Shown here: positions 56,723 through 64,000 of the stretch, piece by piece
Layout: the number at the start of each line of letters is the position of its first letter
How positions within the stretch are numbered: position 1 is the stretch's first letter
Source of the DNA: Xanthocytophaga agilis
Lineage (GTDB): Bacteria > Bacteroidota > Bacteroidia > Cytophagales > 172606-1
Assembly: GCF_030068605.1 (NCBI RefSeq)
Contig: NZ_JASJOU010000021.1
Span: 102,137 to 166,136 of the forward strand
Reading direction: 5' to 3'
DNA: 64,000 nt
Notes under the pieces: model-generated
The model's input: only the letters and a program-made list of their open reading frames with translations
The model's database searches: none
Told to the model about the DNA's origin: nothing
Position numbers and translations under genes: made by a program

Positions 56723-58626
56723 TCCGAAATGTAAGTGGGGCTACCCGTATTGAGCACTGGGCTGATTTGTATACACGTGTCAATATGCGGGGTGCCAGAG
56801 CTGCTGCTTTTCGGAATGGTGTAAATCTTACTTCCAACTGGGGTCCGCTCAATGAAGATATGAGCTTTGTAGATCACATTGAGTTTGTAAAAGGTCCGGC
56901 AGGCTTTCTGATGTCCAATGGTGATCCGAGTGGCATTTATAATGTAGTAACTAAAAAGCCAACCGGAAGAGATTTTAATGGACAGGTTGGGTTTACCTTG
57001 GGTAGCTTTGATTTATACCGTGGCACATTGGATCTGGATGGAAAACTGGACAAAGCAGGAAAAGCCTTATTCCGGTTTAATCTGATGGGGCAAACAAAAA
57101 ACTCGTTCCGTCCCTATGAATTCAATAACCGTCTCAGCGTTGCTCCTGTCCTGGCCTTCAAACTGGATGACAAAACCACCCTGACACTGGAATATACCTA
57201 TCAGCGTGCAAATATGTCTGATCCGGGATCGGTTTACTCGTTTGCTCCGAATGGATTTGGAACTCTGCCACGTAATTTTACCACCTTACTGCCTGGCATG
57301 GAACCAACAATCATCAACGACCATAGTGCCTTCATTAATTTGCAACATCGGTTGAATGCAAACTGGAAGCTGACCGGACAACTGGCATATTTCAACTACT
57401 CACACACAGGCACAAGTATGTGGCCGGATATAGTTAATGCAGATGGAACAATGATACGTGCTGTAGGTAATTGGGATGCAGAAAGCAACTATAAATTTGG
57501 GCAGATATTTCTGAATGGTGATGTACAAACAGGAGCTGTACATCACCGGATTCTGGCAGGTCTGGATCTGGGAACAAAAAAATACATAGCTGATTTCTAT
57601 CAGTATCATGTATTGGATTCTGCAGGAGCAGAATTTGATCCTCACAAACCTGATTATAATACTCCTGTCAATGGCTATCCGGTTTGGGATCGTACGACGC
57701 CACTTAAGCAGAGAGCCGCTTACGTTACCTCACAAGCCTATACGGGAATCTATCTTCAGGATGAACTTGGCTTTTTAGATAACAAAATACGTCTTACCCT
57801 GGCAGGTCGGTATACGTATGTGAAACAAACGGATTATGGGGTTGACTACAATGGAGAACGAGTAACGCCAAGACTAGGGCTAAGTATTACTCTGGATCCT
57901 CAAACATCGTTGTACGCTTTATATGACCAATCCTTTGTTCCACAGTCGGGTGTGTTAAGAAGTGGCGGAAAAATCAAACCCATTACCGGAAATAATATGG
58001 AAGTGGGATTGAAAAAGGAATGGTTTGACCAAAGATGGAGCAGCACGGTGAGTTTATATCGGATTCTGAATACTAATGAACTGACCGATGATCCGGATAC
58101 TGCAGGAGCCGTACCCTATTCTGTCGTTCTGGGGCAAAAAGTTGCACAGGGTATTGAAGTGGATATTAAAGGAGAATTGCTATCGGGTTTGAATATGGTT
58201 GTCAATTATGCCTATACGGATTCAAAAGTCACAAAAGCTAACGAAGCGGTTGAAGCTATTCAGGTAGGCGACCGTGTTCCAGGCTATGCTACCCATAACT
58301 TCAATGCCTGGTTAACCTATACCTTACAAAAAGGTGTACTGAAAGGCTTGGGTCTTTCCACCGGAGCTACCTATCAGGTGGACCGGGATAGCTTTAGCTG
58401 GCTTAATCATGATGGAATTGCAAGGCTGCCTGATTATTTTCGTCTGGATGGAGGTGCTTTCTGGAAGGGAGAAAGGTTACGCATTACAGCCAATGTGTAT
58501 AATATCCTGAATAAATACCTGTATAGTGGTGGATATGAGGATTGGACTGATCCTAACCCTCATTATTACTCCTGGCAGGTAGAAGCTCCAACCAACTATA
58601 GAGTAAGCGTTAATTATACGTTTTAA
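56704..58626 (+). pseudogene. TonB-dependent siderophore receptor, 5'-truncated
   Basis: The frame lacks signal peptide, TonB box and the first part of the plug; it begins at the end of the plug's early section (GVIRNVSGATRIEHWADLYTR, then VNMRGARAAAFRNGVNL). The rest of the plug (VDHIEFVKGPAGFLMSNGDPS, GIYNVVTKKP) and the full barrel follow, ending VSVNYTF with the C-terminal Phe. This resembles FhuA/FpvA-type siderophore receptors. Upstream is the broken TANFOR gene in another frame, so the gene is a fragment left by a rearrangement. The intact frame of 600 codons says the event is recent. Confidence 0.8.
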
Positions 58627-58732
58627 CAGGTCTCACTACGGAAAAGAGATTCAGAAAGTAAATCTCTTTTCTACAGACATACTAACTATTTCATACTTGA
58701 TAGTAAACCAAGAACATCTTAATTCAATCAGT

Positions 58733-58767
58733 AAAGCCGATCCTTTGAAAGATCGGCTTTTATTTTT
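58733..58767 (+). terminator. Intrinsic terminator after the TonB receptor
   Basis: Perfect 10-bp stem AAAGCCGATC/GATCGGCTTT with loop CTTTGAAA, followed by TATTTTTC. It lies 107 bp after the stop codon. Confidence 0.85.
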
Positions 58768-59828
58768 CATCTGTCCTTTCCTGAAATAGGTTGGCGTTAG
58801 GAAAGGATTACATAGAGTCCTTAGTATTTACTCCTTGCCAGGATTTTTATTTCGAGCTCTTTTTGATGAACTGTATTTTGATCAACAGTATTTGATGTTT
58901 AAAGTTTAACAATAAGCTCTTACGTGATTATATAAATCAGATTATATAAATCAACGGCTTACCCAAGCATTGTTTAACTTACTCAACGGTTTTCGGGTTA
59001 AGCATAAGCACGTTGATAAGGATAAATTTCCTACTCTTGTGAGCACTTTAGATGCGCTAGATCAAATTATATAACAATTGCCTATAGGCAAAAGACATGC
59101 TCTCTCCTTGTAGTAAAATCTGAATTGTAGCATTAGTTGTGAGCAACCACTTTCTATTTTAGGAAAAATGCCAGAAATTATAAATATAGCAAACCAATGC
59201 AGGGAGCAAAGAAATCCTATCCATCTGCCTGTTTTTTGATCTGGTTGATTTGTAAGCCCCAAAAAATTCAGACAGGGATCAAACCGAAAAAATATTAGAT
59301 TTATTCACCGCTTTGCCATGTCATTATAAAAAAGACAATTACTGCGAAGCAATTTCTCAAACCTGTTAGCAGTAAAGCTCTCTTTTATAAAGGACTCAGA
59401 TCAACAGCCGTGATATTTCTTAATGAGACAGACAATAAATAACACTAATAGTTCAACAAACCACTTTTTGACTGGCTTGTAGTATGTTATAATAAATACT
59501 AGTATCTGAATCTGTTATTACTATATTTAGTATTAGTATATCTGTTATTACGCTATGGGATCAGATACTATATAGTTATTATAGCACATTCTGTTTATGT
59601 ATAAAATAGTCAGCGACTGCATGCTCCAATCAAGACTATAATAGATTATTAGTTAGTAAATCAGTTAATAGAATAGATTTAAAGAGTATACCACATTTTT
59701 TCATTTCTCTCGATGAATCAACTCATTGCCGAAGATGGAAATATGAATACTAAGCATACAATAAGCCAGCTAAAGAAGCTTGGCATTCATTAAAATTTTG
59801 GGTTTTCATCATCATTTACAAAGAAATC
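58768..59828. other. 1.06-kb AT-rich stretch with a possible gene tail
   Basis: No intact gene. At 58952-59074 a plus-strand frame gives a protein-like tail (LTQALFNLLNGFRVKHKHVD, KFPTLVSTLDALDQII) with no start, a possible 3' remnant. The segment at 59505-59560 has a direct repeat of ATCTGTTATTAC. Nothing else stands out. Confidence 0.35.
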
Positions 59829-60953
59829 ATGAAAAATTACCCATACTACCCTTTTCGCCTTCTCCTGCTAGTGGTTTGTGGCATTTTACTAATTACTGGT
59901 ATTGCCTGTAGTCAAACATTGCAGCAGCAAGCGGACCAATATATAACTGACTTAGTCAAAAAAGGAAAATTTAGCGGAGCTGTTTTGATTGCCAAACAAG
60001 GCAAAGTCCTCTTAAGTAAGGGATATGGATATGCCAATAGCGAATCAAAAAAAACAAATACTCCCCATACCATCTTTCGTATAGGTTCTTTGACCAAACC
60101 CTTTACCAGTGTGCTAGTCCTGCAGCTTGTCGAACAAAGCAGAATTGACTTAGATAAACCCCTGTCAACCTATTTCCCATCAGAGCAGACAACAGAAACT
60201 AAGCTAAGTCAGATAACAGTCAGGCAGCTTCTGCAACAGACTACTGGTTTAGCTGATTACACTGAAACCCAATTAAGCTGTACTGCTTTGGACCAACACC
60301 CAATACAGCCTAAGAATTTCCTGACCTGCCTACCAGAGTTGTCACTTGAGTTTGCACCTGGCAGCAGGTTTTCCTACAGTAATACAAATTATTATTTATT
60401 AGGGCTATTACTCGAGCAGATAACCGGTCAGACCTTCCAGCAGCTTTTGTATGATAAAATCCTGCACCCCTTAAATATGAAACGCACAGGTTACCTACCC
60501 TCCGAGTTGCAATCTTCCCAATCACAGGATTTTGCCCAAGGCTATACCCTCAGGGAAGGAAAGGTGGTCCCAACTCAGATAGAAGACATTGGACGAGCTT
60601 ATGCAGCCGGAGGCCTGTATTCTACAGTGGAGGATCTCTATCTTTTCGATCAGGCATTGCGAAATGAAACATTGCTCAAAAAGGTTACAATTCAGCAAGT
60701 ATTTGCCGAAAACAAAGCTGTCCAGCCAAGTTATTATGGCTTTGGCTGGTATGTGAGTCAATCGACAGCTTATCAGGACTACCGAACGTTTCATGAAGGG
60801 GGGATTGATGGTTTTTCTGCTTGTATAGACAGGTACCTGACCAATGGATTGTGTGTGATCATTTTGAGTAATCTGGAATTTACTGAATCCAGAGTAGATC
60901 TGACTGAACCTATTATTGATCTGGTATTTAAAACTAGCATATCGAAAAAATAA
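59829..60953 (+). CDS. Exported serine hydrolase, class C beta-lactamase/PBP-like
   Basis: The 374-residue protein has a signal peptide (FRLLLLVVCGILLITGIACS; the ACS could be a lipobox). The Ser-x-x-Lys motif is SLTKPF near residues 88-93, the Tyr-x-Asn motif is YSNTNY near 181-186, and the third box is HEGGIDGFSA near 323. The family includes class C beta-lactamases, D-alanyl-D-alanine peptidases and esterases; this one cannot be assigned further. It is single, surrounded by degenerate DNA. Confidence 0.85.
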   Translation: MKNYPYYPFRLLLLVVCGILLITGIACSQTLQQQADQYITDLVKKGKFSGAVLIAKQGKVLLSKGYGYANSESKKTNTPHTIFRIGSLTKPFTSVLVLQLVEQSRIDLDKPLSTYFPSEQTTETKLSQITVRQLLQQTTGLADYTETQLSCTALDQHPIQPKNFLTCLPELSLEFAPGSRFSYSNTNYYLLGLLLEQITGQTFQQLLYDKILHPLNMKRTGYLPSELQSSQSQDFAQGYTLREGKVVPTQIEDIGRAYAAGGLYSTVEDLYLFDQALRNETLLKKVTIQQVFAENKAVQPSYYGFGWYVSQSTAYQDYRTFHEGGIDGFSACIDRYLTNGLCVIILSNLEFTESRVDLTEPIIDLVFKTSISKK

Positions 60954-60989
60954 GAATTAGAAATAAGAATTAATGACAGTATATTGTCT

Positions 60990-61467
60990 GCAAACGACTT
61001 GCGCGCCTACTGTTGGGGGCTGCACCTGGGTTCCAAGCGGCACATTTGTTGGAATTTTGTAGATCAAATCGCAGGCCAAAGGTCGAAATACCCTTACAAA
61101 GCACAGTCGTGGCCTTTTATCATTGTTTAGGCGAAATCTGATTGTCCAGATACGAAAAACTTCCGTGCGCTGCCGGACACGAATGCAGCACCAGTTGTGA
61201 GACTGAATGTTATGCGACTGAATAATAACAGCAACCTGTCTGGAATTCAGGATGCATCATTTATCCGGTCTGGAAGATTTTGCCTAATTCATTAAAAAAC
61301 AAAGAGCCGATTACCCGGCAGGGGAACCTGAGCTATATGCCAGGTGGCAGCAGGGACAATATATGTATTCGATGTTTACCACTCACCATATACAACTGGC
61401 TAGCAACCGCTATAAAAATCATACCAGGACAAGCAGCCTGGATTTTATAAAGTTGTTTGTTAAGTAA
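60990..61467 (+). pseudogene. Degenerate gene remnants, one pirin-like
   Basis: On the plus strand the stretch GSKRHICWNFVDQI (about 61030-61075) resembles the end of pirin-family proteins (xxRHxWWNFV). A second section at 61276-61467 reads DFA-stop-FIKKQRADYPAGEPELYAR, WQQGQYMYSMFTTHHIQLA, SSLDFIKLFVK, an unidentified C-terminus. Stops and frameshifts show that neither is functional. Confidence 0.35.
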
Positions 61468-61486
61468 TCCTAAACACTTGCCTACA

Positions 61487-62407
61487 TCAATTGAAAGCAG
61501 CCCTGAATTGCACAGGTGACACCTGGGTTTTCATTTTGAACAGCCTGCTGAACGATTGAGGATGCTCAAAACCTAACTGATAAGCCACTTCGCTGATGGT
61601 AAGGCTTGTGGTAGACAACAGTTGTTTTGATCTTTCGATTAGCTTTTGATGGATATGCTGTTGTGCGCTTAGTCCGGTGAGTGCACGCAGCATGTCACTT
61701 AAGTAGTTAGGGGTAAAGTTCAACCGCTCTGCCAGGTAATGTACCGTAGGCACCCCATGATTAAGCGGCTGTTCCTGTTCAAAATATATATTTAGCAGCT
61801 CTTCCAATTGCTCAAGCAGGTCACCACTCACCGCCTGCCGGGTCAGGAACTGACGTTTATAAAAGCGTTTGGCATAGCTCAGGAGCAACTCGATCTGAGC
61901 GATGATTACCTCATGGCTAAAGTCATCGATGCGGCTGTTTAATTCTTCCCCAATGAACTTGTAAATGGCAAGCATTGTAGCTCTTTCCTGTTCAGAAAGA
62001 TGCAACGCCTCGTTGCTGGCATAAGAAAAGAAGCCATAGCCTTTAATCTTGTTGACTAGCGGATAGCCTTGCAGAAAATGCGGATGAATGATCAGTGAAT
62101 AGGCTTGGTTATCCTCGTATTTTTCCCTCAAGCTGCCTACCACCTGATTGGGAGCAGTGAATATAAGACTACCCTCATCGAAATCATAATAGCCCTGACC
62201 ATACCTGAATTTTCCGCCTAGCTTGGTAATGAAAGAGATCTTATAAAAGCCTGGCACATAGCTGCCCGGAAGCTGGTTCAGGCTTACTTGTGTTTTTGTG
62301 GCATCCAGCAAACTGATCAACGGATGTACAGGGCCGGGAAGACCCAACATCTTGTGCATGTCTGGTATAGATTCCAGCTTTCTGACTTTAGGCGTTTCAT
62401 TTTTCAT
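61487..62407 (-). CDS. AraC family transcriptional regulator
   Basis: The protein is taken from ATG 62407 (306 residues; an ATG 16 codons upstream is in frame). The N-terminal half is a cupin-like sensor (YGQGYYDFDEGSLIFTAPNQV). The C-terminal HTH pair is typical: VHYLAERLNFTPNYLSDMLRALTG and TISEVAYQLGFEHPQSFSRLFKMK near residues 230-300. It lies downstream of a short-chain dehydrogenase on the same strand, 318 bp apart, and may control it. Confidence 0.85.
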   Translation of the reverse strand: MKNETPKVRKLESIPDMHKMLGLPGPVHPLISLLDATKTQVSLNQLPGSYVPGFYKISFITKLGGKFRYGQGYYDFDEGSLIFTAPNQVVGSLREKYEDNQAYSLIIHPHFLQGYPLVNKIKGYGFFSYASNEALHLSEQERATMLAIYKFIGEELNSRIDDFSHEVIIAQIELLLSYAKRFYKRQFLTRQAVSGDLLEQLEELLNIYFEQEQPLNHGVPTVHYLAERLNFTPNYLSDMLRALTGLSAQQHIHQKLIERSKQLLSTTSLTISEVAYQLGFEHPQSFSRLFKMKTQVSPVQFRAAFN

Positions 62408-62724
62408 ATTCAAAGACAATAACGATGACCGGTGAAAATTGTAATCACCAGTCATCCATTAAAATTAGTTGTAAGAATAGCAAACAGGCAGTGCCTTTTC
62501 AAAACATACTATTTTCTACTCTATTTTTTTATGATCTTTTTGTTTCTCCTGTGAGATCTTCGTGCAATACGGTATCTGAGTGCAGATACGATATCTGATT
62601 GGATATGTTTTCCACTTAAAAAGCCAAGAGTTTGGGCAAAGATTGCTCCAAAAGATAATTGTAATCCAAAACCCTAAATATATTCTTAATCAAAGTACGC
62701 TTCCAGGTACCCGAAAAACACCAC
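62408..62724. other. Intergenic region, nothing recognised
   Basis: About 317 AT-rich bp between the AraC gene start and the dehydrogenase stop. It should hold the AraC promoter. Confidence 0.3.
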
Positions 62725-63498
62725 TTACCAAGCGAGAAGGCCATCCGGACCGGTAAAGGTAGCCGTTGGTCCATCGGTCTCCAGTGCCACCCGGATGGGT
62801 TCCCGCGAACCTACCTCCACTGAATCAGTGCCCTGAAAGTTATTCAGTGCGGTAGCCGTAAAGCCGGGACTAACGGCATTGACCTTGATATTTTCTTTTT
62901 CCAATTCAATGGCAAAAGCCAGGGTAATGGCATTAAGTGCTGTTTTGGAAGCAGCATATACAATCCCGAAATGATCTCTGGCCCAGCAGGCCGGATCAGA
63001 GATCCAGGTGAGTGAACCTAGGGCACTTGATACATTGACAATACGGGCTGCCGATGATTTCCGTAGCAAAGGCAGCATAGCCTGCGTAACGGCAATCACA
63101 CCAAATACGTTGGTTTCCCAGGCAGTCCGTACCTCATCCAGCGATGCGGTACTGGCACGGCCAGCCTCGGTGATTTCTTCCAGTGTGCGACCGGGCTTGC
63201 CTGCATGTGATATACCCGCATTGTTGACCAGCAGGTCCAGGCATCCATGCTCTTTCTCAATTCGGGTTACGGCAGCACTGATGGAAAGCGGCTGTGTGAC
63301 ATCCAGTTGAATGGCCTGTGAATTAGCTTTAATTTCAGCAGCGGCCTTCTCACCATTATTCAGATTGCGTGATCCAACATATACACTATACCCCTGAGCC
63401 GCAAGTGCTTTTGCGATTTGAAAACCTACCCCCTGGTTGGCACCAGTGACAAGGGCAACCCGCTGTGTATTGGCAGATGATTCACTTTGGTTTTTCAT
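62725..63498 (-). CDS. Short-chain dehydrogenase/reductase
   Basis: The 257-residue protein has the Rossmann motif TGANQGVGFQIA near residues 19-30, NNAG near 91-94, the Ser in VNVSSALGSL near 158 and the catalytic YAASK near 180-184. It belongs to classical SDRs, with preference for NADPH or NADH not decided. Its codon use looks GC-richer than its neighbours. Substrate unknown. Confidence 0.9.
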   Translation of the reverse strand: MKNQSESSANTQRVALVTGANQGVGFQIAKALAAQGYSVYVGSRNLNNGEKAAAEIKANSQAIQLDVTQPLSISAAVTRIEKEHGCLDLLVNNAGISHAGKPGRTLEEITEAGRASTASLDEVRTAWETNVFGVIAVTQAMLPLLRKSSAARIVNVSSALGSLTWISDPACWARDHFGIVYAASKTALNAITLAFAIELEKENIKVNAVSPGFTATALNNFQGTDSVEVGSREPIRVALETDGPTATFTGPDGLLAW

Positions 63499-63929
63499 AA
63501 GAATAATAACTTAAGAATAATAACTAATGATAAGCAAGGCAAAACTCAGCAATTATTGTCTTCTGGAAATAACCGAATCAAGGACATTTGTAACCGAAAT
63601 AAGGCTGTGGTCTAAAATGTATGATGGAAAGAAAATCAGAATCAGTCTTTGAAAACCAGTTAAACCGGAATTATGAGACATTAGTTTTCAATTGTACGTA
63701 TAGAAAGGTTGTGATGCATATAAGGCAAAAGCGACCTTGTTAAAATTGTTCATTATCAGGAAATTATCTTATCACACATTTTAGGCCATAACCCGAAATA
63801 AAATGTATTCCACCAAGCCAATGCATTGGGCATCGACTTGGTGGAATACAGATTTACATCTGAAGCATCCTTCTCTCTATTAACTATACAAATCCATCCT
63901 TAGATCTCCTTTTTTCATCATTTTTTACC
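63499..63929. other. Intergenic region with a strong inverted repeat
   Basis: At 63804-63850 there is a perfect 14-bp stem TGTATTCCACCAAG with its complement around a 19-base loop. There is no T-tract, so it might be an operator or a repeat arm rather than a terminator. Nothing else is seen. Confidence 0.4.
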
Positions 63930-64000
63930 CTAATCGTTGATTTCGGCACAACGACCATTAATACGGCTACATCCATTTTTTTTTAGCACAGCATCTTTGT
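63930..64000 (-). CDS. C-terminal end of an unidentified protein (cut by window edge)
   Basis: On the minus strand a frame enters from the right edge and ends with TAG at 63930; the last residues are GCSRINGRCAEIND with two Cys. Too short to identify, and could be chance. Confidence 0.3.
   Translation of the reverse strand, partial: KDAVLKKNGCSRINGRCAEIND

Overview
The window looks like a piece of a Bacteroidota genome, probably order Cytophagales. The evidence is the mix of proteins: LytS/LytTR sensor-regulator pairs, a TANFOR-type secreted protein, a one-chain PurL with fused subunits, type-B carboxylesterase and GH29 enzymes with export signals, an RND-MFP-OMF efflux operon with lipoprotein signals, and a few promoters of the Bacteroidota type (TTTG / TAnnTTTG). 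The DNA is AT-rich except for a visibly GC-richer block at about 50.2-56.7 kb. GC was judged by eye, not measured.

Region 1, 1-9.8 kb: a replication region. Two different Rep_3-type initiator genes point away from each other (2873-4087 minus, 7859-8665 plus). Between them lie 3.8 kb without convincing genes, holding 17 copies of a 19-bp iteron in both orientations, an AT-rich stretch, a DnaA-box match and a perfect 28-bp palindrome. The surroundings hold decayed genes: an AHSA1-like gene with several in-frame stops, an IS4-like transposase remnant and an unidentified relic. No ParA/ParB is seen. Because the window also carries purL and tRNA genes, the replicon may be a chromid, or a chromosome with an integrated plasmid.

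Region 2, 9.8-46.3 kb: ordinary chromosome-like content. It holds a 3-methyladenine glycosylase, an AraC regulator divergent from a GH29 fucosidase, a Pif1-like helicase with an HRDC-like end, two SMI1/KNR4-like proteins (one with a possible L7/L12-like tail), purL, oxidoreductases, two LytS/LytTR systems, a CPA1 antiporter, a di-heme peroxidase, a propeller-HEAT-cytochrome c protein, a complete RND efflux operon, a 255-bp MITE-like inverted-repeat element and two alpha/beta hydrolases.

Region 3, 46.3-48.2 kb: the most unusual stretch. On the minus strand, reading downstream, there is a promoter, a short hydrophobic leader ORF, an intrinsic terminator, a tRNA-like cloverleaf, a second leader ORF rich in leucine codons, another terminator, four tRNAs that all have leucine anticodons (CAG, UAG, CAA, UAA), and a RepL-like winged-helix gene followed by four iteron-like repeats. 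This suggests a plasmid-derived module whose tRNA-Leu array may be controlled by leucine attenuation.

Region 4, 48.2-64 kb: tandem leucine-rich-repeat genes, then the GC-richer block with a lipoprotein of fibronectin-like repeats, a small lipoprotein, an outer-membrane barrel and a TANFOR gene broken by a stop codon, a frameshift and truncation. The TANFOR gene ends inside a 5'-truncated TonB-dependent receptor, so a rearrangement breakpoint lies near 56.71 kb. The end of the window holds a class C beta-lactamase-like hydrolase, degenerate remnants, an AraC regulator and a short-chain dehydrogenase.
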